From Sphingosinicella sp. (lineage in GTDB: Bacteria; Pseudomonadota; Alphaproteobacteria; Sphingomonadales; Sphingomonadaceae): a DNA stretch of 64,000 nt. The DNA lies in assembly GCF_013911755.1 (NCBI RefSeq), contig NZ_JACESP010000007.1, positions 62,001-126,000 of the forward strand, written 5' to 3'. Of this stretch, positions 44,191 through 52,926 are shown piece by piece. The notes beneath the pieces were generated by a model. The model had not been told where the DNA came from. It was given only the letters and a program-made list of their open reading frames with translations, and made no database searches. Numbering within the stretch: the stretch's first letter is position 1; every line of letters begins with the position of its first letter. The translations under genes were made by a program, and so were the position numbers.

Positions 44191-44775
44191 TCAGGCGGCG
44201 GGCGGTTCGACCCAACCGATGTGCCCGTCTTCGCGGCGGTACACCATGTTGTAGGCGCCCGTGCGGCTGTTGCGGAACATCAGCGCGCCGGTGTGCCGGA
44301 GATCAAGCATCATCACCGCGTCTGAAACGCTCGCATCGGGAATGTCGACGCGGGTTTCGGCGACGATGAGCGGGTTGTCGGCGCTCTCTCCAGCCTCTTC
44401 CACCTCGTCGTCGGCAGCACGCAGCACGCGGTATTCCGCGTCGAAAGCGACATCTTTCACGCCGTTGAGGCGGTGATGGTCTTCGAGCCTGCGCTTGTAG
44501 CGGCGCATCTGCTTGTCGATCTTTTCGGCCGCACCGTCGAACGCAAGCTGCGCGGTTTGCATTGCCCGGTCCGACGCCTTCAGCACGAGACCCTGCGTCA
44601 GTTGCATCAGGATGTCGCACACGAATCCGGCATCATGGGGGCCCGGCTTGAGCGTCACGTTCGCGCCGGTGGCGCGCACGCCGTATTTCTGCACCATCGC
44701 GCCCAGACTGGTTTCGATATGCGCTGTCAGCGAAGCGCCGACATCGATCTGCTGACCTGAAACGCGGATATCCAT
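44191..44775 (-). CDS. hpf: Long ribosome hibernation-promoting factor
   Basis: 194 residues from ATG 44775; the longer open frame has no family sequence. MDIRVSGQQIDVGASLTAHIE begins the S30AE domain that occupies the mRNA path of the 30S subunit. After a 35-residue linker a C-terminal domain (DAVMMLDLRHTGALMFRNSRTGAYNMVYRREDGHIGWVEP, in parts) dimerises ribosomes into 100S particles. The long form is usual outside gammaproteobacteria. Confidence 0.93.
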   Translation of the reverse strand: MDIRVSGQQIDVGASLTAHIETSLGAMVQKYGVRATGANVTLKPGPHDAGFVCDILMQLTQGLVLKASDRAMQTAQLAFDGAAEKIDKQMRRYKRRLEDHHRLNGVKDVAFDAEYRVLRAADDEVEEAGESADNPLIVAETRVDIPDASVSDAVMMLDLRHTGALMFRNSRTGAYNMVYRREDGHIGWVEPPAA

Positions 44776-44878
44776 TTCGGCCCATCCTTTCTTCTTGGCC
44801 TCGCCCGCCGGTTTGCGGGGCGATGACGGGTAACGTGTTACAGAACGCGCAGGGTTGCGCGTTCGACCCCAACATGAC

Positions 44879-45565
44879 TCATCCTGCGCCAATCTGCTCC
44901 CACAGCGGATTTTTGAGCAGCCTGAGAAAGGCAGCGTGCCGCGCCAGCTCTTCAGGCGTCGCGGCGTGCGGGCGGGGCGCCACGTAGCTGCGTTCGACGC
45001 GGATCGCAACCGTTTCCTCGTGCACGGTTATCTGGCCAAGCGACATTCCGATCTGACGCCCGCCCATGAGCTCGACGTAAACGCGTGACAGCAGCTGCGC
45101 GTCAAGCAGCGCGCCATGCTTGTCGCGCGCGGTCAGATCGATGCTGAACCGGGCGCACAGCGCATCGAGCGAATGCTTCGCGCCGGGAAACTTCTTGCGC
45201 GCCATGACGAGCGTGTCGTCAACGCGTTCGATCGGAATCTGGTCGTGCCCGCAGTTGCGCAGTTCCCAGTTGAGGAAGCGGCGGTCGAACTCGGCATTGT
45301 GCGCAATCAGCCGCGCATCCCCGACGAACGCAATAAAATCGGCAGCGATCGCGGCAAAAGGAGGTTTGTCGGCAAGAAACCTGTCGGAAAGCCCGTGCAC
45401 CGCCTCGGCCTCCGCGGGCATGGGCCGGCACGGATTTATGTACGCGTGGAACGTACGCCCCGTTTCGATACGGTCGACGAGTTCGACGCAGCCGATCTCG
45501 CAGATGCGATGCCCGTCCGACGGGTCGAGACCGGTCGTCTCGGTGTCGAAGATGACCTCACGCAT
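44879..45565 (-). CDS. dnaQ: DNA polymerase III epsilon subunit (3'-5' proofreading exonuclease)
   Basis: 228 residues from ATG 45565, where the family sequence REVIFDTETTGLDP begins (DxE metal site). Further motifs are IAHNAEFDRRFLNWEL and HGALLDAQLLSRVYVEL (catalytic His and Asp). It proofreads the replicative polymerase. Its first 130 bases overlap the coaE frame, which runs out of phase into dnaQ. It belongs to the leftward maf-aroE-coaE-dnaQ operon. Confidence 0.95.
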   Translation of the reverse strand: MREVIFDTETTGLDPSDGHRICEIGCVELVDRIETGRTFHAYINPCRPMPAEAEAVHGLSDRFLADKPPFAAIAADFIAFVGDARLIAHNAEFDRRFLNWELRNCGHDQIPIERVDDTLVMARKKFPGAKHSLDALCARFSIDLTARDKHGALLDAQLLSRVYVELMGGRQIGMSLGQITVHEETVAIRVERSYVAPRPHAATPEELARHAAFLRLLKNPLWEQIGAG

Positions 45566-46173
45566 GACTTGCAATATCGGACTCCATGGCGCCGGAGACA
45601 AGAGACGAGATGACGGATTTCGGTGCGGGTTTCGCGCAGGCTTTGGCCCGTGTCGATCACGAAATCAGCGCGACGGCGCTTTTCCCTGTCGCGCATCTGA
45701 GTCGCTAGGATGGCGAGGAATTTTTCGCGGCTCATGCCCGGCCGCGCCAGCACGCGGCGGCGCTGCACATGCGCGGGCGCCGACACCACAATGGTCGCGT
45801 CGACATGCGCATGACCGCCGCCTTCGAAAAGGAGCGGAATATCAAGCGCGACGATGGCGATACGGTTATGCCGCGCCGCTTCCAGAAACGCCATTTGCGC
45901 CTGCCGCACCATAGGATGCACGATCGCCTCGAGTCGGCGGCGCGCTTCGGCGTTGCCGAACACCGCGGCGCCGAGTTTCGGGCGGTCGACCCCCTTGGGG
46001 CCGGTCGTGCCCGGAAATGCTGCTTCGATCGGCGCGAGCGCCGCGCCGCCGGCGCCTTGCAACCGATGAACTTCGGCATCGGCATCGAACACCGGCACGC
46101 CCGCGCGCCGCAGCATCGACGCGACGGTCGACTTGCCCATGCCGATCGAGCCGGTGAGTCCGAGGATGATCAT
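45436..46173 (-). CDS. coaE: Dephospho-CoA kinase, with extended C-terminus
   Basis: 245 residues, about 40 more than the family norm. The enzyme phosphorylates dephospho-CoA in the last step of CoA synthesis. The Walker A loop is LTGSIGMGKST (residues 6-16), followed by DADAEVHRLQ, ALDIPLLFEGGG (substrate Asp) and the lid segment. The family sequence ends near RTEIRHLVSCL (about 203); the rest is Arg/Ser-rich and lies over dnaQ in another frame. The tail probably arose by loss of the original stop. It overlaps aroE by 4 bases. Confidence 0.93.
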   Translation of the reverse strand: MIILGLTGSIGMGKSTVASMLRRAGVPVFDADAEVHRLQGAGGAALAPIEAAFPGTTGPKGVDRPKLGAAVFGNAEARRRLEAIVHPMVRQAQMAFLEAARHNRIAIVALDIPLLFEGGGHAHVDATIVVSAPAHVQRRRVLARPGMSREKFLAILATQMRDREKRRRADFVIDTGQSLRETRTEIRHLVSCLRRHGVRYCKSCVRSSSTPRRPVSTRRTGIASARSAASNSSTVSKRGVRSTRT

Positions 46174-46982
46174 TGCGTGAGCAGAGCCTTGAGTTCGTCC
46201 TCGCAGCCTTCGGGCGGGGCAGCGCCGAAGAACAGCGAAAACGCGATCGCGGCCTGGCCGACCAGCATTTCGAGCCCGTCCACGGTTTCGAGGCCCTGAG
46301 CCGCCGCTGCCTTCAGAAGCGCCGTTTCGCGCGGGCTGTAGACGATGTCGTAGACGACCGCATCGTCGGGGAGCGGCGAGAGGTCGAGATCGAGCGGCGG
46401 CTGGCCGGTCATGCCGAGCGCACTCGCGTTCACCAGCAGCGCGGCTTCGGGAAGCGGAGCGTCGAGCGGTTTCGCAGATCCCTTGAGGCCGAATGCGGCG
46501 AGCAGGCCCATCGCTTTCAAAGGGTTGCGGTTGAGCACGGTCACCGGGCCGACCTTCGCTTTCGACAAGGCAAAGAGGACAGCGCGCGCCGCACCGCCCG
46601 CGCCGACGACCGCAACCGGCCGGCCTTCGAGATCGAGGCCTGCGATCGGCGCGAAGAAGCCGCCGGCATCAGTGTTCGTCCCGAACAAGGTGCCATCCTC
46701 GGCGCGCGCGATCGTGTTCATCGCGCCGATACTCGCGCGCACCCCGCCCGGGTCGGCAACATGATCCATCACCGCGATCTTGTGCGGAATCGTGACGTTG
46801 CAGCCGCGCCAGTCCGCATCGTCCCGGCGGCTTTCGATATAGGCGGCGAGGTCTTCGGCCTTCACGTGCGCGCGGCGGTAGTCCCCAGCAATGCCGAGCC
46901 GATCCAGCCAGAATTTATGAATGAGCGGCGACTTTGAATGGCTGATCGGATCGCCGATCACCTCGGCATAGGGCAGGGTCAT
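46170..46982 (-). CDS. aroE: Shikimate 5-dehydrogenase
   Basis: 270 residues from ATG 46982. It reduces dehydroshikimate with NADPH in aromatic amino-acid synthesis. Motifs: VIGDPISHSKSPLIHKFWL (substrate Ser pair), NVTIPHKIAVM with the catalytic Lys, NTDAGGF and VVGAGGAARAVLFAL for NADP. Overlaps maf upstream and coaE downstream by 4 bases each. Confidence 0.96.
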   Translation of the reverse strand: MTLPYAEVIGDPISHSKSPLIHKFWLDRLGIAGDYRRAHVKAEDLAAYIESRRDDADWRGCNVTIPHKIAVMDHVADPGGVRASIGAMNTIARAEDGTLFGTNTDAGGFFAPIAGLDLEGRPVAVVGAGGAARAVLFALSKAKVGPVTVLNRNPLKAMGLLAAFGLKGSAKPLDAPLPEAALLVNASALGMTGQPPLDLDLSPLPDDAVVYDIVYSPRETALLKAAAAQGLETVDGLEMLVGQAAIAFSLFFGAAPPEGCEDELKALLTQ

Positions 46983-47578
46983 ATCGGCATCACGCTGCGG
47001 GTTCTGAGATAATCGAGCACGGGGAGGAGCGGCAGGCCACGGATGGTGAACTGGTCGCCATCGACGCGCGCGAACAGCTGCGCGCCGCGCCCCTCGATAT
47101 GATAGCCGCCGACCGATCCCAGCAGGACATCGCCGCACGCGTCGAGATAGGCTTCAAGAAATGCGTCCGAAAAGTCCCGCATCGCGAGCCTGGCCACGCC
47201 GACGAACCGCCACACGGGGGTGCCGTTCTCCGCCACGACAGCTGCGGACACCAACCGGTGGGTGCGGCCGCGCAGCATCCGCAGCTGGCGGGCGATCGTT
47301 TCCCGGTCGGGCGCCTTGTCGATCATCGTGCCGTCATCGAGCGCGACAACCGAGTCGCTGCCGAGAACCAAGACGCCGGGCAGTTTGCGCGAGATTTTCA
47401 CCGCCTTGGCCTCGGCGAGCGCATCCGCCACGCCGCGCGCGTCCGTGCCCTCGGCGGCAAGCGCACGCTTGAGTTCGGCCTCGTCGACCATCGGCGCCAG
47501 CGCCTCGAACGGCACGCCCGCTGCCGTCAGCATCGCCTGCCGGGACGCGCTCGTCGATGCGAGAACGAGTGACGTCAT
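46979..47578 (-). CDS. maf: Maf-like nucleoside triphosphate pyrophosphatase
   Basis: 199 residues from ATG 47578. LVLASTSASRQAMLTAAGVPFE at the N-terminus, in two blocks, DEAELKRAL and LVLGSDSVVALDDGTMIDKAPD are Maf motifs, and ARLAMRDFSDAFLEAYL follows. Maf proteins hydrolyse non-canonical or selected NTPs and affect division. The order ppsR-maf-aroE-coaE-dnaQ beside the origin is characteristic of many alphaproteobacteria. Confidence 0.94.
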   Translation of the reverse strand: MTSLVLASTSASRQAMLTAAGVPFEALAPMVDEAELKRALAAEGTDARGVADALAEAKAVKISRKLPGVLVLGSDSVVALDDGTMIDKAPDRETIARQLRMLRGRTHRLVSAAVVAENGTPVWRFVGVARLAMRDFSDAFLEAYLDACGDVLLGSVGGYHIEGRGAQLFARVDGDQFTIRGLPLLPVLDYLRTRSVMPI

Positions 47579-48405
47579 GCCGCCGAGCCGTTGGCGCGCG
47601 CCTCGGCGCGTTCGTTGTAGAGGTTGATGATGGCGGCCGCCGACTCCTCGATCGAACGGCGTGACACATCGATCACCGGCCAGCTGTTGTCGGCGCAAAG
47701 CCGCCGCGCCGCCGCGACCTCCTTCGTCACTTCGTCCATATCGACGTACGATGTCTCTGGTGCCTGCGCGAGGCTGAGCAGCCGGTTGCGGCGTACCTGC
47801 ACCAGCCGGTCGGGGTTGGTGGTGAGGCCGACGACCAGCGGCTTCGACAGGCGAAAAAGCTGATCGGGTGGGCGGCTCGTCGGCACCAGCGGCAGGTTCG
47901 CGGTCTTGTAGCCACGGTTCGCAAGATAGATCGAGGTCGGCGTCTTCGAGGTGCGCGAGACGCCGATCAGCAGGATATCGGCCTCTTCCCAATTGTCGGC
48001 GCCCTGCCCGTCGTCGTGGTTCATCGTGTAGTCGATGGCGGCGACGCGGCGGAAATACGCCTCGTCCATCTGGTGCTGACGGCCGGGCCGGGCGGCCGCG
48101 CGCTGGCCGAGCACCGTCTGCAGGCCCTCGATCACGGGATCGAGCACACCCACAGCCGGCAAACCCATCGCGCGGCAGCGTGCCTCGAGGTGGCTGCGCA
48201 TATCGGCGTTGACGAGTGTGAACAGCACGAGGCCGGGGCGGCTCGCGATATCCATCAGCACGCGGTCGAGGTGGCCCTTCGATCGAACAAGCGGCCAGAA
48301 ATGCTTGATCGTCTCGACGTCCTCGAACTGCGCGAGGCCGGCTTTCGCAACCGATTCAAGCGTTTCGCCGGTCGAATCGGAAACGAGATGCAAGTGCAGC
48401 CGCAT
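47575..48405 (-). CDS. ppsR: Bifunctional kinase/phosphorylase regulating PEP synthase or PPDK
   Basis: 276 residues, DUF299 family. HLVSDSTGETLESVAKAGLAQF and LIGVSRTSKTPTSIYLANRG (P-loop-like) are diagnostic; DMDEVTKEVAAARRLC and VIDVSRRSIEESAAAI follow. The enzyme uses ADP to phosphorylate, and phosphate to reactivate, a Thr of PEP synthase or pyruvate phosphate dikinase, switching gluconeogenic flux. The gene starts immediately at the left edge of the origin region. Confidence 0.94.
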   Translation of the reverse strand: MRLHLHLVSDSTGETLESVAKAGLAQFEDVETIKHFWPLVRSKGHLDRVLMDIASRPGLVLFTLVNADMRSHLEARCRAMGLPAVGVLDPVIEGLQTVLGQRAAARPGRQHQMDEAYFRRVAAIDYTMNHDDGQGADNWEEADILLIGVSRTSKTPTSIYLANRGYKTANLPLVPTSRPPDQLFRLSKPLVVGLTTNPDRLVQVRRNRLLSLAQAPETSYVDMDEVTKEVAAARRLCADNSWPVIDVSRRSIEESAAAIINLYNERAEARANGSAA

Positions 48406-48708
48406 GTATCGCCTCCTGCCGCGCGGTTGTGGATAAGCCCCCGGACGACTCGATTAAGGACTCACGGGATAACCGGCAAGCGGGTGGTCGTTCATCCTCC
48501 CGCCGGTCGGCAAGGGCAGATCATCCCCAGGTGGACAATCCGAAACGCGTCCTGTGAATTCGGTGGATAAGTCGAGCCCCGCGATGCAAACCCACGCGAG
48601 GCTTCATCCGGCTGCGTCATGCTTGCCTGTGGACTTCACAGGAAACCCCGTTATCCCCAGCCCAACAATCAACCAAATCCATTTCTATATATTTATAAGA
48701 GAAGAGAT
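48406..48708. other. Probable chromosomal replication origin (oriC)
   Basis: A 303-base gene-free region lies between the divergent ppsR and hemE genes. DnaA-box-like sites include TGTGGATAA (48428-48436, exact complement of TTATCCACA), GGTGGATAA (48562-48570, 8 of 9), TTATCCCCA (48651-48659, 8 of 9) and TCATCCCCA (48521-48529, 7 of 9). An AT-rich stretch at about 48664-48707 could be the unwinding element and also contain the hemE promoter. In Caulobacter and many other alphaproteobacteria oriC lies beside hemE, and parS sites lie 8 kb away here, within the usual distance. Confidence 0.85.
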
Positions 48709-49731
48709 ATGGGGTTCCGGTCCTTGCTCGCAGTGCTGAACGGTGAACGACAGGCCGTGCCGCCCGTGTGGTTCATGCGTCAGGCGGGGCGCTATCTGCC
48801 CGAGTATCGCGCGCTTCGTGCCGAGAAGGGCGGCTTTCTGGCGCTCGTGTACGATAGCGACGCCGCCGCGGAAATCACACTGCAGCCGATCCGGCGCTTC
48901 GGCTTCGACGGCGCGATCCTGTTTTCGGATATCCTGATCGTACCGCACGCGATGGGCCAGACGCTGACGTTCACGGCAGGCGAAGGTCCACAGCTCGCGC
49001 CGCCGCTTGCGAATGCCCGCTTGGAGGATTTGAGCGCCGCGCCGCATCACCTCGATGCGATCTACGAGACGGTTCGCAAGGTTGCAGCCGCGCTTCCAGG
49101 CGAAACCACGTTTCTGGGCTTTGCAGGAGCGCCCTGGACGGTCGCGACCTACATGGTCGCGGGAGAGGGCAGCCGGGACCAGGCAGCGGCGCGCTTGATG
49201 GCCTACAAGGAGCCTAAGCGCTTCTCGGCGCTGATCGATGCGATCGTGGACGTCACCGTGGATTATCTCGCGGGCCAAGTCGCTGCGGGCGCTCATGCGG
49301 TGCAGATCTTCGACAGCTGGTCGGGCAGTCTCGCACCGGATGAATTCGATCGCTGGGTGATCGCGCCGACACGCGCGATCGTGGAGCGGCTGAAGGCGCG
49401 CGCGCCAGTTCCGATCATCGGTTTCCCCAAGGGCGCTGGCGGCAATCTGCCGCGCTATGCGCGCGAAACCGGTGTCGATGCCGTCGGGCTCGATGAAACC
49501 GTGGACCCGGTGTGGGCGGACGCGGTGCTGCCCAAAGGGCTGCCTGTGCAGGGCAATCTCGATCCGTTGCTGCTGCTTGCAGGCGGGGATGCGCTCCCCG
49601 CGGCCGTGCGCCGCATTCGCGAAGCCCTCGGCGCGCGCCCGCATGTGTTCAACCTCGGCCACGGCATCGACAAGGAAACGCCGATCGCGCATGTCGAGGC
49701 CGCGCTCGCCGCGATCCGGAAGCCGCTGTAG
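48709..49731 (+). CDS. hemE: Uroporphyrinogen decarboxylase
   Basis: 340 residues from ATG 48709, a normal length. The enzyme removes four carboxyl groups from uroporphyrinogen III in haem synthesis. Motifs: PPVWFMRQAGRYLPEYR (active-site Arg), ILFSDILIVPHAMGQ with the catalytic Asp, and FNLGHGI near the C-terminus. It is followed without a gap by hemJ, so the two haem enzymes are co-transcribed. Confidence 0.97.
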   Translation: MGFRSLLAVLNGERQAVPPVWFMRQAGRYLPEYRALRAEKGGFLALVYDSDAAAEITLQPIRRFGFDGAILFSDILIVPHAMGQTLTFTAGEGPQLAPPLANARLEDLSAAPHHLDAIYETVRKVAAALPGETTFLGFAGAPWTVATYMVAGEGSRDQAAARLMAYKEPKRFSALIDAIVDVTVDYLAGQVAAGAHAVQIFDSWSGSLAPDEFDRWVIAPTRAIVERLKARAPVPIIGFPKGAGGNLPRYARETGVDAVGLDETVDPVWADAVLPKGLPVQGNLDPLLLLAGGDALPAAVRRIREALGARPHVFNLGHGIDKETPIAHVEAALAAIRKPL

Positions 49732-50184
49732 ATGGAAAGCTGGGTCGGCTGGCTTGGAGCTGCACATCTCTGGGTGCGGGCCTTCCACATCATTTTCGTG
49801 ATCTTCTGGATGGCGGGCATGTTCATGCTGCCGCGCTATCTCGTTTACCAGCACCCCGCCCTGCCCGGTTCCCCGGAGGAGGCGCTGTGGACGACGCGCA
49901 TCGCGCGGCTCCGCAAGATCATCGTCGGCCCTGCAATGGTGATGGTCTGGGCGCTCGGCCTTGCGCTCGCCTTCAATCTCGGCTTTGCGGGCAATGGCTG
50001 GCTGTGGGTGAAGCTCGCCATCGTGTTCCTGTTTTCGGGATTCCATGGCTGGATCGTCGGCGTTTCGAAGACGATGGCGCGGGGCGAACGCCCGGTGAGC
50101 GAACGCGGCCTTCGGATGCTGAACGAACTGCCGAGCCTCGTCGCGATCGTCGTGGTGCTGCTCGCGGTGCTCCGGCCTTTCTGA
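49732..50184 (+). CDS. hemJ: Protoporphyrinogen oxidase HemJ
   Basis: 150 residues, starting one base after the hemE stop. Four transmembrane helices; WVRAFHIIFVIFWMAGMFMLPRYLVYQ, in two blocks, contains the conserved haem-ligating His and Arg of HemJ. The C-terminal RMLNELPSLVAIVVVLLAVLRPF is typical. It oxidises protoporphyrinogen IX to protoporphyrin IX at the inner membrane. Confidence 0.94.
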   Translation: MESWVGWLGAAHLWVRAFHIIFVIFWMAGMFMLPRYLVYQHPALPGSPEEALWTTRIARLRKIIVGPAMVMVWALGLALAFNLGFAGNGWLWVKLAIVFLFSGFHGWIVGVSKTMARGERPVSERGLRMLNELPSLVAIVVVLLAVLRPF

Positions 50185-50188
50185 TCTG

Positions 50189-50228
50189 CTTGACTTCCGG
50201 GAAGGCGCTTCCTAAGTCGGGGGTCAAG
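50189..50228 (+). other. Nested inverted repeat in the rho leader
   Basis: CTTGAC (50189-50194) pairs with GTCAAG (50223-50228), enclosing the hairpin GGAAG-GCG-CTTCC (50200-50212). It lies just after hemJ, 95 bases before rho. No T run follows, so it is not a clear terminator. It may be an RNA structure in the rho leader, which in other bacteria is subject to Rho-dependent autoregulation. Confidence 0.3.
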
Positions 50229-50322
50229 TCCTCGTTCTGAGGCGCCCGCGCAGGGCATTGTTTCGATTTCAGACGTATCCCCCCTGGCGCCGATACTTTC
50301 ACGATTCACCGAAGGCCCCCCG

Positions 50323-51585
50323 ATGGTCATGCACCTTAAAGACCTCAAGAAAAAAACCCCCGCCGACCTCGTTGCCATGGCCGAAGAGCTTGGCGTCGAG
50401 GGCGCGTCCACGATGCGCAAGCAGGATCTGCTGTTCTCGATCCTGAAAGCGCTTGCCGACAACGATGAGCAGATCATGGGCGGCGGCACCATCGAGGTGC
50501 TCCCCGACGGTTTCGGCTTTCTGCGTTCACCCGAAGCGAACTATCTCGCCGGGCCGGACGACATCTACGTGTCGCCGAACCAGGTCCGGAAGTTCGGTCT
50601 GCGCACCGGAGACACGGTCGAAGGCGAGATTCGCGGCCCCAAGGACGGCGAACGTTATTTCGCCCTGACGAAGCTCTCGCTCATCAACTTCGACGATCCC
50701 GAGCAGGTCCGCCACCGCGTCAATTTCGATAACCTGACGCCGCTCTATCCTGATGAGAAGCTGACGCTCGACACGCTCGACCCGACGCTGAAGGACAAGT
50801 CGGCGCGCGTCATCGATATCATCGCGCCTCAGGGGAAGGGCCAGCGTGCGCTGATCGTCGCGCCGCCGCGCACGGGTAAAACCGTCCTCCTGCAGAACAT
50901 CGCCAAGGCGATCACGGACAACCACCCCGAAGTGTTCCTGATCGTGCTGCTCATCGATGAGCGGCCCGAGGAAGTCACCGACATGCAGCGCAGCGTGAAG
51001 GGCGAGGTCGTCTCCTCGACCTTCGACGAGCCGGCGACGCGTCACGTGCAAGTCGCTGAAATGGTTATCGAAAAGGCGAAACGCCTTGTCGAGCACAAGA
51101 AGGATGTCGTCATCCTCCTCGATTCGATCACGCGTCTCGGCCGCGCCTACAACACGGTTGTGCCGTCGTCGGGCAAGGTGCTGACGGGCGGCGTTGATGC
51201 AAACGCCCTGCAGCGCCCCAAGCGTTTCTTCGGCGCCGCGCGCAACATCGAGGAGGGCGGTTCGCTCTCGATCATCGCCACGGCGCTTATCGACACCGGC
51301 AGCCGCATGGACGAGGTGATCTTCGAAGAGTTCAAGGGCACCGGCAACTCCGAGATCGTGCTCGACCGCAAGGTTGCAGACAAGCGCATCTTCCCGGCGA
51401 TCGACGTGGGCAAGTCCGGCACCCGCAAGGAAGAGCTTCTGGTCGAGAGGGACAAGCTTTCGAAGATGTGGGTGTTGCGCCGTATCCTCATGCAGATGGG
51501 CACGATCGATGCCATGGAATTCCTGCTCGACAAGATGAAGGATTCCAAGACCAACGACGATTTCTTCGCGGCGATGAACCAGTAG
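50323..51585 (+). CDS. rho: Transcription termination factor Rho
   Basis: 420 residues. ATG 50323 or 50329. The protein is the hexameric RNA helicase that ends transcription. The N-terminal domain ([20 protein letters not shown]), RNA-binding cold-shock-like region ([18 protein letters not shown]) and motor with Walker [12 protein letters not shown], Walker [17 protein letters not shown] and the Q- and R-loops are complete, and no insertion is seen. Its place after hemE-hemJ near oriC is conserved in the alphaproteobacteria. Confidence 0.98.
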   Translation: MVMHLKDLKKKTPADLVAMAEELGVEGASTMRKQDLLFSILKALADNDEQIMGGGTIEVLPDGFGFLRSPEANYLAGPDDIYVSPNQVRKFGLRTGDTVEGEIRGPKDGERYFALTKLSLINFDDPEQVRHRVNFDNLTPLYPDEKLTLDTLDPTLKDKSARVIDIIAPQGKGQRALIVAPPRTGKTVLLQNIAKAITDNHPEVFLIVLLIDERPEEVTDMQRSVKGEVVSSTFDEPATRHVQVAEMVIEKAKRLVEHKKDVVILLDSITRLGRAYNTVVPSSGKVLTGGVDANALQRPKRFFGAARNIEEGGSLSIIATALIDTGSRMDEVIFEEFKGTGNSEIVLDRKVADKRIFPAIDVGKSGTRKEELLVERDKLSKMWVLRRILMQMGTIDAMEFLLDKMKDSKTNDDFFAAMNQ

Positions 51586-51607
51586 GCCGAAGGAGCGTTT
51601 GGCCCCG

Positions 51608-52354
51608 ATGGATATCAGCCTTCTTTTCTCTGCGGCCGCGGCCGCCGGCGCGAGCAGCCTCGGAGGTCCGGCCGACATCTGGGCGGCCATCGTCCACGAT
51701 TTCTCCAATATCGGCTCTCCGACGGCGCTTGCCGCCTTCACACAGGTCTTGCTGATCGACATCGTGCTCGCCGGCGACAACGCCATCGTGGTGGGCGCGC
51801 TTGCAGCCGGTCTGCCGCCCGATCAGCGCCGCAAGGTGATCGCTATCGGAGTTCTGGCTGCGCTCGTGCTGCGCATCGCGTTCGCGCTTGTCGTCACGCA
51901 GCTCATGCAGATCGTCGGGCTCATCCTGGCGGGTGGGCTGCTCCTGCTGTGGGTCTCGTGGAAAATGTACCGCGAGCTTCACCCGGCGGGCACAAGCCAG
52001 TCTCCGGGATCTCCCGAGATTGCGGGCGACGAGGATTCCGGTATCCGTCCGGCGAAGAGCTTCATCGCTGCGGCCTGGGCCGTTGCGCTCGCGGACGTTT
52101 CGATGAGCCTCGACAACGTGCTCGCAGTGGCGGGCGCAGCGCGCGATCACCCGGGCATCCTGATCGTCGGCCTCGTCCTCTCCGTGGCGCTGATGGGCAT
52201 CGCGGCGAACATCATCGCGAAATATATCGAGCGCTATCGGTGGATCGCCTACATCGGGCTTCTCGTGATCATCTATGTTGCGTTCAAGATGATCTACGAG
52301 GGCATCGTCGATCCCTCGGTCGGGGTAATGACGCTCAGTATGTTCGGCGGTTGA
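51608..52354 (+). CDS. TerC/YjbE-family integral membrane protein
   Basis: 248 residues from ATG 51608 (TTG 51599 is an alternative, close to a GGAG box). About seven membrane helices carry the family motifs DIVLAGDNAIVVGALAAGLP and ALADVSMSLDNVLAVAGAA; the acidic residues in these are thought to bind Mn or other divalent metals. Members have been linked to manganese export and to metal loading of secreted enzymes. No tellurite genes are nearby. Confidence 0.88.
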   Translation: MDISLLFSAAAAAGASSLGGPADIWAAIVHDFSNIGSPTALAAFTQVLLIDIVLAGDNAIVVGALAAGLPPDQRRKVIAIGVLAALVLRIAFALVVTQLMQIVGLILAGGLLLLWVSWKMYRELHPAGTSQSPGSPEIAGDEDSGIRPAKSFIAAAWAVALADVSMSLDNVLAVAGAARDHPGILIVGLVLSVALMGIAANIIAKYIERYRWIAYIGLLVIIYVAFKMIYEGIVDPSVGVMTLSMFGG

Positions 52355-52458
52355 CTCCGGCCCTGGGCCGGGACAGCATCGGCATCATGGATATGCGCAG
52401 TCTTTCACGCCGCCTCTGCAGCGGGGGCCAGCTTCTGGCGGGCATCTAGCCCCGGACC

Positions 52459-52517
52459 CTGACGGCATGTCCCGACGGGTTCGGGGCAGTTCAGCCGCGT
52501 CCCCCCAATGCCGTCAG
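52459..52517 (+). promoter_or_regulatory. Inverted-repeat leader before rnk
   Basis: A perfect 10-base inverted repeat, CTGACGGCAT (52459-52468) and ATGCCGTCAG (52508-52517), spans 39 bases and ends 13 bases before the rnk ATG. The enclosed sequence is GC-rich and can pair further (CGGGG with CCCCC). As RNA it would lie against the ribosome binding region, so it may control translation of rnk. No known riboswitch class fits. Confidence 0.45.
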
Positions 52518-52530
52518 AAAGACCTGTTCC

Positions 52531-52926
52531 ATGACCGACGCCTCGCGTCCGCCGATTCACCTCATCGATTCCGAGGCCGAAAGGCTTGGAGATCTCGCTC
52601 TCGCCGCGGAAGCGCGCCTTCCCGAGGTCGCGGCACTTCTTCTCCGCGAGATTGAGCGCGCCGAAGTGCACGCTGTTGAAAGCCTCCCGCGGGGTGTCGT
52701 GTGCATGGGTGCGCGCGTTGATTTCATAGACGAGGGCAGTGGCGCGCGCCGCACGGTCGAACTCGTCTACCCGCCGGAAGCGGACATGGCAGCGGGCAAG
52801 CTTTCAATCCTCTCGCACGTCGGCGCCGGTCTCATCGGGCTCGCCGAGGGCCAGACGATCCACTGGCCGGATCGGAGCGGGGCGGAGCGCGTGCTCCGGA
52901 TTGCGACGGTTACGCCGGCAGCATGA
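52531..52926 (+). CDS. rnk: Nucleoside diphosphate kinase regulator Rnk family
   Basis: 131 residues. The C-terminal GreA/GreB-like domain has MGARVDFIDEGSGARRTVELVYP and GKLSILSHVGAGLIGLAEGQTIHWP, followed by ERVLRIATV, diagnostic of Rnk. Rnk binds RNA polymerase near the secondary channel. The N-terminus ASRPPIHLIDSEAERLGDLAL is a short coiled coil as in E. coli Rnk. It converges with the quinone oxidoreductase gene, overlapping by 17 bases. Confidence 0.92.
   Translation: MTDASRPPIHLIDSEAERLGDLALAAEARLPEVAALLLREIERAEVHAVESLPRGVVCMGARVDFIDEGSGARRTVELVYPPEADMAAGKLSILSHVGAGLIGLAEGQTIHWPDRSGAERVLRIATVTPAA

Noticed and set aside
48685-50046. Open frame of about 450 codons on the minus strand near oriC
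   Set aside because: Antisense to hemE and hemJ, both certain genes; no domain seen.
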